A stretch of 64,000 bases of DNA. Origin: Batillaria attramentaria. Its lineage: Eukaryota > Mollusca > Gastropoda > Batillariidae. Made by a program: the position numbers and the translations under genes. Location of the stretch: assembly GCA_018292915.2 (NCBI GenBank), contig JACVVK020000055.1, positions 180,001 to 244,000 of the forward strand, in the 5' to 3' direction. Each line of letters opens with the position of its first letter. Position 1 is the first letter of the stretch. This document shows positions 1 to 13,900 of this stretch, in pieces. Under the pieces are notes generated by a model. The model was not told the DNA's origin and did not search any database. It saw nothing but the letters and a program-made list of their open reading frames with translations.

Positions 1-186
1 TGGGGGAGGAAAGCCGGATAACCCGGAGAGAAACCCCCGATGAGCAGCCCAGTGGCCAGGAAAACCCGGTATGACATATCACTGGGCTCGAACCCACGCT
101 TCATCGCCGTGACACTGGTGACGGCCGTTCAGTAGAGCAGCGGCTAAATCCGACGCGCTACCTATTAGACCACCGCTCACCCCCAT
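1..186 (-). mobile_element. SINE B (tRNA-derived), cut by window edge
   Basis: On the reverse strand it starts GGGGGTGAGCGGTGGTCTAA with B box GGGTTCGAGCCC. It ends in TCTCCGGGTTATCCGGC, a block related to the SINE A body. A second copy is at 19258-19560. Confidence 0.72.
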
Positions 187-283
187 GTTCTGTAATGAAC
201 CAGCATGTGAATAGTAAGTGTTGTAACATGTTTATTATTTTTCTTGTGGAGCTTGCAGCTCAGTGAGTGCGAGCGTCTTCGTT

Positions 284-580
284 GCATAATAATAATAATA
301 ATAATAATGAGTATTGTACAGGCGCTTTACCCAATTTCGTGAATCAGCTCAAAGCGCCGCGAACTGAACCCAACATGCACGCTCACTTGAATCACACGCA
401 TTCTCTCACACACAGGACATAAACACATTACAATCACGTGGTGCGAAGGGTCAGCTCAGCTATTTAAATTTCGGAATTTAGAATTGCATTTATTTTTCAA
501 ATTTGGTGGGCTGAACATTTCCAAAGCAGAGAGGGGGAGGAAGCCGGAGTACCCGGAGAGAACCCCCGACGATCGGCATG
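284..580 (-). mobile_element. SINE A, 5'-truncated
   Basis: Reverse-strand tail and body, from the (ATA)n tail to GTACCCGGAGAGAACCCCCG. The tRNA head is missing. Confidence 0.8.
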
Positions 581-2164
581 TGCTGGTGTGTGTAACTGCG
601 AGTGTATACATGTGTGTATGCTTGTGTGTGTGTGCGTTTCATGAACTGACTCGGGCACGTATACAAGTAGTCCGATTCACCTGACTCATGAGACAGATTC
701 CTACATTCACAAAGGCCGTTTGGGGCATCGTGGGGCGGCGGGGATTTAACAGGTTACAGAGCGGTATTAGCTTCCGGGGCGGTATTCGCTTCCGGGTCAT
801 GTAGGCTAAATATAGTAGGAAATCTTTGCCTCTTTTAAAATTTGTGTGCAGAGTAAAAAATGACAATCTGGTGTTTTTTGTTGGCTTTGTAAACAAGTTT
901 CATGCCAGGTAATAGTAAAATTAGGGAAATATGAGGCTGGACTGTTCGTATTCATGCGCGGCTGGCACAGGAGCCAGCAGACGACCGTGGAATGAGGGGG
1001 TATGTGGTCGCTGCCAACATTGCCAAAAAACGGAATACTGGAATTTGTTGAAATTTACTCTACACATGAGTCTATGGCTGCCTGATTTTTGTGAATTTTT
1101 TGGTGAATTTTAAAGCATTTCTAGGGTGTTATCTGCAACGTTATGTGTAAGAGGAATATATAGCGTTTTCCTCCAAATCTGCATCTGTGTTACGTAGCCT
1201 TTGACTGTGTGACGGTTGGGTGGCAGCTTGGGTTGGAATCAAAGGTGTGACAACCATAAGATCCTACCGAGACACTGCAGCCGTCAGAACCGTGTTTGCT
1301 GATGGCGGCTGGTACAAATTTTAACCCGCAGGATCGTAAATCAACGCTTGAAGTACTCATCTGCCCGAGCGTACAAAACCTTTCAACAAGCATTCGTTTT
1401 AAGGTTTGCTTTGTTGCTCCCTGCTGCCCGAACATGGATGCGGCGCCACGACCAGAAGATTTCCAACCGCGTTTTCCCGATAGTCAGTGTGCTACAAACT
1501 CTAGTCTGTACGAACTGGTACACAGGGATCATGACAACTTGGTGAGCTGACACCTTCGGCTGCCGTCTCGCCCCGCGTCAGTTCCGACGTCTGCCCTCAC
1601 TGACTGACAACTGGTGATATACACACTGACACTTGATCAGTAATCGCCAGTAAATTTGCTGAGCGATCCTTCGGTGTTGTCCGGGTTGTTTCCGGCAGTT
1701 CGCCAGTTGTGCGCACTGACAGTTTCACTACACCTGACGAGTTTCACATTCCCACACCGTGAGCCGCAGGTGATACGAAAAACAGAGTTGTCTCCCCTAG
1801 AATTTGGGTTAATCTATAAAAAACGTTCAACTTCCGGTTTGAACTCAGGACTGAAGATTCGACTGAGTTCGAATTTTGGCACGGTTTATTGCGATGTGAA
1901 AAACTTTACATGATGAGTAAAGAACAACAACAGAATAATAAACAAAAAACTGGAAACGTGGCCTTGCATGAAGTAACAGGGGGACGGAAAAAGTGAAACC
2001 GATTAGATATTAAATCTTTATTTCAATACATTTCAAGTTGACGGGGAGTCCATTACAAAAGCTTCACCAAAGTCAGTACGGATTCTTCAAGCTAACAGAC
2101 GGATTATGGCTGATAATAAATAATAACAATGATATTGATAACTATGTATTGTGTGGCTAATATC
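581..2164. other. No gene supported
   Basis: Between two truncated SINE A copies there is unique-looking sequence. One short frame (1434-1541, MDAAPRPEDFQPRFPDSQC...) ends at a GTGAGC-like donor and might be an exon. Nothing upstream or downstream supports it. Confidence 0.4.
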
Positions 2165-2412
2165 TTGACTGAATTGGCTCAAAGCACCGCGAACCGGCTG
2201 AACCCAACACGCACGCTCACGTAAATCACACTCATTCGCTCACACACTGGACATGAACATATTACTGTCACTCGCTGCGCAGGGTCAGCTCAGCAATTTA
2301 AGTTTCGGAATTTAGAACTGCATTCATTTTCAAAGTTTGTGGACTGAACATTTCGAAAGCAGAAGGGGAGGAAGCCGGAGTACCCGGAGCGGAGAACCCC
2401 CGACGATCAGCC
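2165..2412 (-). mobile_element. SINE A, truncated
   Basis: Reverse-strand body from GGCTCAAAGCACCGCGAACC to the GTACCCGG...CCCCCGACGATC block. No tRNA head and no ATT tail. Confidence 0.78.
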
Positions 2413-2812
2413 CGAATGAACGGTGCTTCCTACGAGTAAGTTTCTGAATTTGGAATTGGCACTCGATCGCAGAATACTCGTAACCGGGCATGGCCTGCTG
2501 TATGGAATCTGCTATGCCACTGATCGGGGTTAGCTAGGACAAAACACAACCCGCTATATGACGGAAGTCCTCGTAACTGAGTTACGACAAGTGCTGCTAA
2601 ATGTCTGAGTTATTCTTCTTTGGCAATGTAACACGCATCAAGTTCGCACATGAGACATCTCATATTCCTGTGCCCAAGGAGACAAGGTTAGACAAGGTCG
2701 ATTGAGTAAGAATACAGAAATTCGTGACCATAATCTGTGCAGTTTTAGAAAAAGTATTACGAGATTACAGAAATAACTATGCTAATAATACCCACCGCCC
2801 CTCCTCCTCCAG

Positions 2813-2814
<2 letters not shown>

Positions 2815-2901
<87 letters not shown>
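2815..2901. repeat. (AC)n microsatellite
   Basis: An uninterrupted CA repeat of about 87 bases. Confidence 0.97.
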
Positions 2902-2905
<4 letters not shown>

Positions 2906-3252
2906 AAAACAACCGACAACACCAACATCATCCCCCCTCCGCCACCCCCAATCCCGCCCCCCCCAAAGAAAAATAAAAAAAATAAAAAATAAAATAAAAT
3001 AAAAATTAAAAAACATATCAAATGAAATAAATCAAATAAATAGATAAATAGAAGAAAATAAAAGGAAGAAGGAAAAAAGCATGCATGTCTATTTTAGGGT
3101 CATAACCTGAACGAGATTGTTGTTTTTGGATTAAACGTTCTTCATGTTGTCGTCATTGTTTCCGGATATCGAATGATTTCCTTACACTCTCACTGAAATC
3201 ACTGAAAAACAACATTTTCCACCTGTTCATTCACAGCCTCATCGCCACACAA

Positions 3253-3735
3253 AGCTGTGAGTCAAGTCGATAGTCCATACACAAGCTGTGTTTGTGAGTC
3301 AAGTCGATAGTACATACATAAGCTGTGTTTGTGAGTCAAGTCGATAGTGCATACATAAGCTGTGTTTGTGAGTCAAGTCGATAGTGCATACATAAGCTGT
3401 GTTTGTGAGTCAAGTCGATAGTGCATACATAAGCTGTGTTTGTGAGTCAAGTCGATAGTGCATACACAAGCTGTGTATGTGAGTCAAGTCGATAGTACTA
3501 GTATATACATAAGCCGTGTTTCTGGGGTGGGTGGGTGTTTGGGGTTTAACGTCCTTTTCCACCACATACGGGTGACATCAAAGACGGGGCAACGATGAAA
3601 AAGCCAGCACAAATATTTGGCTCCAGCCGGGGTACGAACTCACGACCCGAGCATTGAGAGTCCAACGCTCTACCATTCGGCCACAACGGCTCCCCCTGTC
3701 TCTGTGAGTCAAGTCGATAGTGTATACATAAAAAG
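3253..3735. repeat. ~38-43-bp minisatellite split by SINE C
   Basis: The units contain GTGAGTCAAGTCGATAGT and CATACATAAGCTGTGTTT. About six units lie at 3253-3515, and one more follows the SINE at 3697-3735. Confidence 0.85.
3533..3695 (-). mobile_element. SINE C inside a minisatellite
   Basis: Reverse-strand copy from GGGTGGGTGGGTGTTTGGGG to the head complement ATTCGGCCACAACGGCTCCC. Repeat units of the 3253-3515 minisatellite lie on both sides. Confidence 0.82.
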
Positions 3736-4302
3736 ACCATACTTCAATCCCCCATACGAAACCGAAGACGACTAAATCCCCAAACCCTCTCCAAATCACA
3801 AGATGTCATGATTCACACTTATCGCCATTTGGTAAAAGGACATAAGCGTGTGGATTTGAGAGGCACTCAGGCCCTTTTACTAAATCAGCGGTAGATCATT
3901 GCAGATATGATCTTAGTTTTCTTCCGGGTCACTGTGATTAAGAGATACGTGTCTGGCGTGTATTACAATTCATTTCTCATAACAATAGTAGATCTGTTCG
4001 ATACAAGGAACTGGTGGGTGAAGGAGAGGCCTGAACTGAAGCCTCAATGGCTACACACCGACAGTCGTGCACACTGACAATGTTATCTCAGGAGAAAGCC
4101 AAACTTAGATGAGACTCTAGTGGACGCAAAGGATTTATGATTAATGAAAAACAGGCTGGCACTGGCATCCAAAGTATTTTCAGCAACTGAAATTCAGATA
4201 AACTCTCTACCATTCAAGGGTAGAGGCGCCTTGAAACAGCTTTTTGTTTGAAAGTACCTTTTCCGTGGACAATGCCTCCTAACTCCCCATTCCCCACCTC
4301 CC

Positions 4303-4305
<3 letters not shown>

Positions 4306-4363
<58 letters not shown>
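4306..4363. repeat. (AC)n microsatellite
   Basis: An uninterrupted CA repeat of about 58 bases. Confidence 0.97.
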
Positions 4364-4365
<2 letters not shown>

Positions 4366-4685
4366 CTTCCAACAACCCAGCATGAGAGCGTGAATTTTCT
4401 GCATTGTATTAGATCTATCTTGTAAACCTGTCATGACTGCTTGAAATAACGTGTGTGTTAGCCAGCAGGCCATAATGATGAATCATATAGTTCTGCCCAC
4501 CACGTCCTGCCTCCGGCTGCCGAAGGGAGGCCACAGAAAGGCAGAACGTTAGTTTTGTTAGTAACGGATTTTGCTGTGCCTAAGTGGGTGTGCATATTTT
4601 TCTTTATAATTGACAAGTCACGTGCACATCCATTGGCAAACTGTTTGTTTCAGACACCCCCCTACGCCCCCCCCCCCACCCATAA

Positions 4686-4848
<163 letters not shown>

Positions 4849-5127
4849 CCTCCTTGGCAGACTGATCTTAGTTTCAGCACGTCGATTGTTGAATCACTTT
4901 TGCATGAATGCGAAAATACTTGGCTGGGTTTGTCCACTTGACCAGGAAATTGCATGATGCTCTGACTCCAGATCCAGCTTCGCACTCGGTCGGTGTCAGA
5001 TCGGTAGGTGTCCATGCATTTCTCTTTTTCCTTTGTAAATTTTGATATTTGAAAATTGTTGATAGATAATCAATTTTTTTTTGTGTGTAAGGGCCCACTT
5101 TCCTTCCCTTTTTTACAGTACTTTTGG

Positions 5128-5550
5128 GGGGAGGTCGGTGATCTAATGGTTAAGAGACTTGTCACCAATGCGAGAGGTTAGGGGTTCGAGTCCCACTCGG
5201 GGCAAAGAATTTTCCCTTCTCGTATGTGGCACCGTCCATTCGGGCCGATCGTCGGGGGTTCTCTCCGGGTACTCCGGCTTCCTCCCCCTCTGCTTTGGAA
5301 ATGTTCAGCCCACCAAATTTGAAAAAAAAATTGTGCAATTCTAAAATTCCGAAAATTAAATAGATGAGCTGACCCTTCGCACCACGTGATTGTAATGTGT
5401 TTATGTCCAGTGTGTGAGAAAATGCGTGTGATTCACGTGAGCGTGCGTGTTGGGTTCAGTTCGCGGCGCTTTGAGCCGATTCATGAAATTGGGTAAAGCG
5501 CTTATACAATACTCATTTTTATTATTATTATTGTTATTATTATTATTAAA
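5128..5550 (+). mobile_element. SINE A, near full length
   Basis: The tRNA-like head has an A-box region (GTGATCTAATGGTTAAGAGA) and B box GGTTCGAGTCCC. The body is conserved between copies (CTCCGGGTACTCCGGCTTCC; GGGTTCAGTTCGCGGCGC) and ends in an ATT repeat tail. Confidence 0.85.
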
Positions 5551-5855
5551 TACCAGGTGAATTCCAGGCAATGCCGCTTGCTTTATACATGCTATGCATA
5601 GCAATCGTCATTTTAAGGAATGACACTCGCGCGTCAGCCAGCTGGCTGAGGACTAGACAGTGGCTAACACAATTCATATTGGAAGAACTATCAAGTCTGC
5701 TATCGTTAAAAGACGTAACCTCTGGAGTGTTATCACTGTGTCTATCCGTGTCGGCTGGTGCCAGGAAAAGCAACACAATATCATGATAATTATGACGGAG
5801 ACTGTTTTGGTCACTCGCGTCTCGAGCCCACTGTACAAACAGTAAATGGGGGGGG

Positions 5856-6331
5856 GGGGGGGGGAGGGCTACCCCAACTCTTTTGCCAGCTCCAGTGGTG
5901 CTCCTCCCAGGTCATGGGTGGAATCCACGGAGGGCTCGAAAGCTGGGGCAATTTTTATTATGCATGATGATGGTGATGAGGATGGTGTTAAGATGATGCT
6001 ATGGAGGTCCGTGTAGTTTGAGACTGCGGGACAGGGCCGCATTCCATGCTTCCTGTCATAAATATCCCGGCATTAACCAGGCCCGGGAACTACAGCACCT
6101 GCGGTGCCGGCCGTGTAATCATCATACCAAGGGAAGCACCCCCAAAGTCGCACCCATGAAGTGGGTGAATCTCGGCTGTGTGGCAACAGCCTCCCCATTG
6201 GGCCCATAGCACACCCGCTCTGGGTAGGAGGCGACCTAGGTAGGAAAAGTCTCGCTTGCCTCGGCTGGGACTGGAACCCGGGTCTCCCGGTCCATGGTCC
6301 GAAGTGCTAACCACTACACTACGGGGGCCGG
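5856..6331 (-). mobile_element. SINE D, full length
   Basis: It matches the 45530-46012 copy over its length, including the GTAGTGTAGTGGTTAGCAC head on the reverse strand and the GCATGATGATGG block. Confidence 0.83.
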
Positions 6332-6460
6332 TAACAGTAAAATGTTTGTATGATAGTCTTAACAACCCTAAACAGCCGTTCTGGTATTCAAAAAGTCGAC
6401 TTTTGGTTAGAAAAAAAAAACACGTTGTGTTGGATATGATTATTTTGGTTATTGTGACAG

Positions 6461-6568
6461 GGTGGGTGGGTGTTTAGGGGTTTAACGTCCTTTTCCATCA
6501 CATTGGGTGATATCAAGGACGGGGCAAGGATAAAAAAGCCAGCACAAATATTTGGCCCCAGCCGGAAT
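6461..6568 (-). mobile_element. SINE C, truncated
   Basis: Reverse-strand tail and body (GGTTTAACGTCCTTTTCC to ATTTGGCCCCAGCCGG). The tRNA head is missing. Confidence 0.75.
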
Positions 6569-6658
6569 TGAGGCCAAAGTATACTTTCACTTTTAGAGGA
6601 AAACAATATTTCCTTTTACGCACACAAAATCTGCCCATTAAATAATCATACACAACAC

Positions 6659-6660
<2 letters not shown>

Positions 6661-6743
<83 letters not shown>
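6661..6743. repeat. (GT)n microsatellite
   Basis: An uninterrupted GT repeat of about 83 bases. Confidence 0.97.
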
Positions 6744-6745
<2 letters not shown>

Positions 6746-7114
6746 CTTCTCCTAATTCTGTATTTGACCATGACCAATTAGCGGGTTAGGAATTGGTTAA
6801 GGTCAGAGTTAGAGTTAGTGTCACATGTACCTAGTGGTTATGGTGCAATCCCTATGCTGAGCAGACGACCGTAGTGCATTTGCAGGAGGTACAAATGGCC
6901 CTAGAGCTCGATCAATACCAACTCAGCGGCGCTCGATGGATTCTCGAGGGTGAAATTTCGTGTTTTATACTTACAGTTCCCTGGGGCTGATCTGACATGG
7001 GTGTAAGTGCTGATTCCGGGCCAGTATCCCGGCTGGTAATTTTGGTGACACTCTGCGTGCTTTGTGTGCACTTAACTTTCAGCCAGCCTTATCTGTAAGT
7101 GTGCCCTTTGCCGC

Positions 7115-7462
<348 letters not shown>

Positions 7463-7896
7463 ACCTCCCAAAAATAAAAACTGTAAATTTGTGTGAAGAA
7501 GAACACCATATGTCTGTACTTTTCGTCTTTCTGACGGCCTTTGCATGTGCTGGATGTTCTGAAACCTAAAGATTTATTTTGAGAACATGGTTTTGGATCA
7601 GTGACAGGGTACGCCGCAACTCATGTTGTGAAGTGTGTGTTTTCCTGCAGTAGGGTCAATTTTGAAAACCTACAGATCAATTCAGATAACATTTTCTTCG
7701 ATCAGTAAAAGGTTATGCCACGACTAAAACCAAGTTCTCATCTTGTATGAAAACGCCCTTTTGTTGGGCTTGTTGCAGCGGAATGACGCGTTCCCGTGTG
7801 TAGCTTTTGTTTTGTCGTGTCGCTTATGAAGAAAGTTTGTTTTGTAAGTGGCACCACTGGACAGTACTTCAGAGTCATGATATTCACTGTTCACAG

Positions 7897-9177
7897 ATGC
7901 TTTGGCTATTCTAGTTGGGTTTGCTATAATGGCGGAAAATGTGTGTCCGGCGGATGCCACTGTCCCGATGAGTACACAGGAAGGAGATGTACCATTTACA
8001 AGCGTGAGTGACAGTTGTTTTTTGGGGTTTTTTTTTTGTTTTTTGTTGAGCTAGTGTAGAACTCTCGTTGAAAATCATTTGTACACGCTGACAGGCTTGT
8101 GTAGTTTGATTGCGAGGTCGGCAGGCTGTAGTTGGTGATCTAACAAGAAACGTGGCTTATGACGTCACAATTTGATACTCGCCGATACAGTCATGTGCCG
8201 TGTTGTAGAAAAGGGCAAACAAATTGGCCGCAACTGCCTTCGTGTCCTAGATTTTGCGACAGAGCCATCGACTGATCTAGGGTGAGAGCACAGACCTAAA
8301 AAAGATAGACCCCCTGCGGTGCTGGAAGTGTGACGCCGCCGCGCGCCATGTTGCGAGTACCTGGAAGTGTCAGACGCTATCAGCTGTTTACATAGGTGAT
8401 AGCGCGCATAGCATTGGCCAGACGCTATCAGCTGTTTACATAGCGCGCATAGCATTGGTCCGCTTTATCTTACGTCACATTTCTGATGACGTCTTTCTAA
8501 AGAACTTTGTATTTCGAACGAGGCGTCCTGTACACAGAGCATCTGAGATCTGGTATTCACAAGATGGCCGCGATAGCGACACTCGCAAGCAGCGGTGGCA
8601 GCGTGCGGCGGTGGGTCTATCTTTTTTAGGTCTGTGGGTGAGAGCAACATTACCATAACATTTTCAAAAGAATCACCCAACCGTTGCGATGCTAAATCCT
8701 CGGCTGCCTCAGCCAGTAACCATAGTCACAGCGGAATCACAGCGGCTGCTGTTGAGTTAGTCCGGGCGACTCTGTCGTTTTCGTAGGATTTCTCGTGGGT
8801 TCCGTGAGCAACTTCAAATAACGTAGGCAAAACTCATCCAATGTGGATAGAAAGATGCATAGGCCTATGTACATTCATATTTGTAGGAGATATGCAGTAT
8901 AATTTATATGTATTTTCGTTGCGCATATGCCCCCCCCCTCCCCCCCGCTCCATGGTTGAGCTGCTTATACTGAGTACTCTCCCCGACCACCACGACATTT
9001 TCTCGATTTCAGTGAAAAAGAAACCGTTGATCCACCAAGTGCAGGCCCGTCTGTCCCACTGGCCCAGAACTGGACCAATGGCTGGGAAGGAGAACTATAG
9101 TATTCTGGCGGAAGCCAGTCATCAGAGAACACAGGAAGACACCACCTTCATCTGGTCAAATCGCAAGTAGGCTCGAT

Positions 9178-9250
<73 letters not shown>

Positions 9251-10826
9251 AGCTTTGTCTGCCACTGATGTTGTTCTTCCTGTTGTAATTGTGTCCGCCA
9301 CCCCCAACGACGAACTCTATTTCAATTTTTGCTCGTATCGTGCTGACGTAGTACATTTCTGTGTGTTTTCTTGATGGCGTTTTTCTTGTTCTTGTTCTTG
9401 TTGTCGTCTTTTTCTTCTTCTTTTTTTTAAATAGAGATTTCAACCGGCTGACGACCACGGCATCTTGTGAGTACCTTCCAGAGGCCCTTGGTCGGAACGT
9501 TGTGCAACCGGGTGAAGTAGCTTCTGCAAACGTCAATATCCTTCTCACGAAGCAACCACCGGCTAGCTGTAAGAAATAGCAGAACTGGTATATAGAGAAA
9601 TACAGTAGATAGAGGATTAGGTATAGGAATGTTTGTCAGTTGTGAGCCAAAGTTTCCGAGGTAAGCCAAACGGCACGTAAAGATTGCATGGACTAGCATG
9701 GACTCGCGATACACAATGGACTACAAGATAAAGATCGTGACCAAAGCTGCAAAGCGTCGACTCTTTTGCTGGTGAGCTTTGCATAAAACTTGGGGTGCTT
9801 CCCTTGGTATGACACGTCTTATGATGTGGATGATTACACGGCCGGCACCGCAGGTGCCGTAGTTCCCGGGCCTGGTGAACGCCGGGATATTTATGACAGG
9901 AAGCGTGGAATGCGGCCCTGTCCCGCAGTCCCAAACCACATCGACCTCCATAGCATCATCTTACCATCATCCTCATCTCCATCATCATGCATAATAAAAA
10001 TTGCCCCAGCCTTCCAGCCCTCCGTGGATTCCACCCATGACCTGGGAGGAACACCACTGGAGCTGGCAAAAAGAGTTGGGGCAGCAAAAAAAAAAAAAAA
10101 AAAAAAAAATTGGGGGTCAACAGAAACGCACAAATCTTACCTATCCTTGAGTTTGAAATTTTCACATGAAGAAATGAGACATAGTATTTTTAGAGCTATT
10201 ATACACTTTATGTCTTTGTGATCATTTATCCAAACAAATATAAAGGCAACCGGACACCCAGCTCTTAACCCGTCAGTATCTTCCGGATGAAAACACAAAA
10301 ACACTGTCTCTGGTTTCAGATGCTGCGCGACGCGTGAACCGTGTCATAAGTAAGAACTACACGAGGCCCTGTCCTTTGTCGCCGACTGGTGGAGAAACCG
10401 GATTCTACGCCTGCACTGTCGACGAAAAGAACTTTAACCTGAACATTGAAACCGGAGACATGTAAGTGACATTGTCTGATCTGAGTGCAATGATCGTGTC
10501 ATTGCTCCTTTGTTTCTACCTTTCATTGAAGGTGTTGTTCAGGGATATCCGCCCCCCCCCCCCTCTGACAACATCCTCAATTTTGTTAAGGGGGTCAACT
10601 TATTTTATAAAATATAGTCCCTTCAAGTGTATAGTCTCTCATTGACCTCCGTGTGTTCAATGTTGAAGTCCTGAAAGAAACTTTTCTTTTAAACCAGACA
10701 GATCAGATTTTTAATATATATTTACATCTTGTCTTACGGAATGACCCTTTACCTTTTTAATAACTTGGCAGAGGAGGACTTTGCTCAGCCGCGAATTAGC
10801 CTTTGTTGCTTGCGCGGCGTTAAGCC

Positions 10827-10902
<76 letters not shown>

Positions 10903-13900
10903 TTGTTTCTACCTCTTGAACGATTTAAAACGTCTGTATTGTCACGATGTTTTCTTGTTATTTGTTTTGTGTTTCTTTTTTATTTGGTTTTGTTTTGTTC
11001 TTGCTTTTTTTTAAAGTCTGAAAGTGACGTTCACTACAGCAAGCCGTGATCGCACCGTGCGCAACCAGCAGTTTCAGGGACCAAGCAGCTCCTTGTCAGT
11101 CGAGTTCAGATTTGACTTTGACCGCCCTGAACACTGTCATGGAGATGAGACAATGCTGAACGTTTCTGATGTCACCGAGGTGAGTCGGATTGTATTATTA
11201 TTATTATTATTATCATTATCTCCAAACATTTCACCAACATATTGATCAAAACCCGTTTTTTTCTGTTAATTAAGTTTTGTGTGGACTGAGAAGCCAGACT
11301 CAGACTCAGACTTAGATCATTTATTGCGTAGGCATTAATGCCCTTTGCAAAAGGGGTAAGGGGGGAAGGGGGCATCACAAAGCCATGCCGGCATAAATAT
11401 GTCATACATCAAACAGACGAAATGCGACAAGGGTTTCAAGTCACCCAAGATAAGAGAGGGAGGAAGCCAGAGAACCCTAGAGGCCTTTCCCGCCAGAGCC
11501 GTAGAGGTGAAACATCTGACGTTCCAGGAGGAACTTGAACCCACATCCTCTCGCATTGTTTGCGGGGATTTTTTTTTACCGCCACCTCTTCGGTATCATT
11601 ATTATTATTATCATTATTATCATCATCATCATCACCACCATCACCATCATCATTACTATTATCATTATTATAATTATTATTGTTATCGTCGTCGTCGTCA
11701 TCATCATCGTCGTCGTCGTCATCATTATAGGAGCCACTGAAGATTGAGTGGAGTGGATGGAAAGACGCACTGTCTGGAATGCTGCGTTATGCTGTCGAGG
11801 TCTTCCCCCTGTCGAAGGCCGCTAACAACCAGCTTGAGATACGACAGCCTCTCAAACCCATCTTTGGCCCGATAGAGGTGAGCTCACCAGAAGTCTCATC
11901 ATTGTTGTTGTCGTTGACATCATCGTCGTCATTATGAATGCCCCAATAAAGTTATTATCATCGCCATCATGGTCCTGGTTGTACACCCTGATATATCCTA
12001 GCTGTTGTAATTATGGGATGCTTGCAAGAATATACAGTTGTACGACAAAATCAACAAAAAATATTACCATTGAATTAACGATGAAATAAATATTAACATA
12101 ATGTCAATATTAACATGATGTTGTACCTTATCAAACTACTTTCTTAGTCTGTTTTATTGTTCTTAGTGTCTTAGCATTTTAGTTAGTAAGGTTAATTAAT
12201 GTGATGTTATTAGCATTTAAGTGCGAGTGACTGTAATATAAGTGAGCAAGTAACAGCATGAATGTACGTGTGATTGCAAAGCAGCTCTTTTAAAACCACA
12301 ACGAATTCCTAATGTTTATACGTATGGCAATAAAGTTATGTTTATGTTATGTTACGTTGTAGTGTAAACGTCCATACATCGTGATCGTTTCTGAAGCCAT
12401 CACATTATTGATTCATTCACGGGCGTCCGGCTGTGAGTCACTGGAGAATCTCCGATTCTTTATATTTACTGATGTCATTGTGAGCCATGCCGAATGGAAA
12501 GAACTCTTCCTAACAATTCCCTTTGGGGTGGAATATCTGGTCATGAGGCTGTTGCTCAGGGTTTGTTTTTTGTTTTGTTTTGTTTTGTTTGTTTTTTGTT
12601 TGTTTGCTTGCCGTCTGTTGCAAACTACAATCATGTGCATTTCCAACGAGACTTTTGTGTTGTTGTTGTAAACGGGCATTAGGGGAGCCGGGGTGGTCGA
12701 ATGGTAGAGCGTTGGACTTCTAATGCCCGGGTCGTGAGTTCGATCCCGGCTGGGGCCAAATATTTGTGCTGGCTTTTTCATCGTTGCCCCGTCTTTGATA
12801 TCACCCTATGTGGCGGAAAAGGACGTTAATCCCCCAAACACCCACCCACCCCCTAAACGGGCATTACTTTGAAAAACCCTTGCCCAAAGCACCATCTTTG
12901 AACTTTCCCTTCAGATAAACCACTCGAGGTTGCCGGTTAGTGTGAACTACACGCCTCCAGAAGCAGGCATGTACGCCGTCATACTGGAAGCCACGGACCG
13001 CGCCAACAACTCCCAGTACGTCCGCCGCCTCGTCCTCTACGATCCGACCTCCCGCGTGACCTCTGACCCTGACCGCCGTTTCTACGTCAGTTCCGCCTGT
13101 CCGTTGGGAGACTTTCGTTACCAGGGCAACAGGAGCGTCCCGATCGTCGCTAACTGGACAGGTTATTTCAGGTGACATAATCCATTTGATTATTTTAATG
13201 CACTGTGGATTCTATACATTTCAGGGCAGCAAATTCTTCCAGAAAGTTTTTTTTTTTTCCTCCTAGCCAAAACGGACGATGGTTCCAGCAAAAGGACATA
13301 TCTGTTGGTATAGCCTCGAGAGCGCAGTTTTCTAACTCTAGTGATGCGACGTCTTTGCCTCCAGTGGGAAATTTCTCACACACTGAAATAGCTGATTTTT
13401 TTTTTTTTTTGCCCTGCACATGCCCAAGGATTTGGTTAAATATACGCCATCGACCGGGTCAAATCTGCCATTTTTCAAGAACCAAACATGCCTCTTTTCA
13501 TCCCTTCTGACAAAAGGAGGTGGCGGTCAAATTCACTTTTAGGACACACAAACAGTCCAGGAAAACAAGGGAAATTCATTTAAATAATACTGGTCCTCTT
13601 ACTTCAAATCTTTCTCACTTGAATACCGACCTGTCACCTCCAGGAACACGCTGCACGAAGAGGAGGGTTTGCTGGGAGAAGTTCGTGAGTTCCCGGTGAG
13701 GCTGGAGGGATCTATCAGGGCCATCAGACGGAACTCTGACATGGATGACCACGAAGGAAAAAGAACTGTGGAGGCCATCCCGAACGTCAAAGGAATAGGT
13801 AAGTTTCTCAAACCAGAACCTGTTTGCTTCTTTTTTGCCCCCCCCCCCCCCCCCCCATGGCGGACATACAAGTAAATTATTCTGTTTGCGTACTTCGATA

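Noticed and set aside
1434..1541. Short frame MDAAPRPEDFQPRFPDSQC... ending at a GTGAGC donor-like site
   Set aside because: There is no acceptor-linked partner exon, no signal peptide and no family match, and it sits among truncated SINEs. It may be a real first exon, but the sequence alone cannot support it.
5571..5786. Frame starting MPLALYMLCIAIVIL as a possible signal-peptide exon of the receptor
   Set aside because: There is no GT donor in a sensible place, and the rest of the frame does not resemble the receptor. The hydrophobic start is probably chance.
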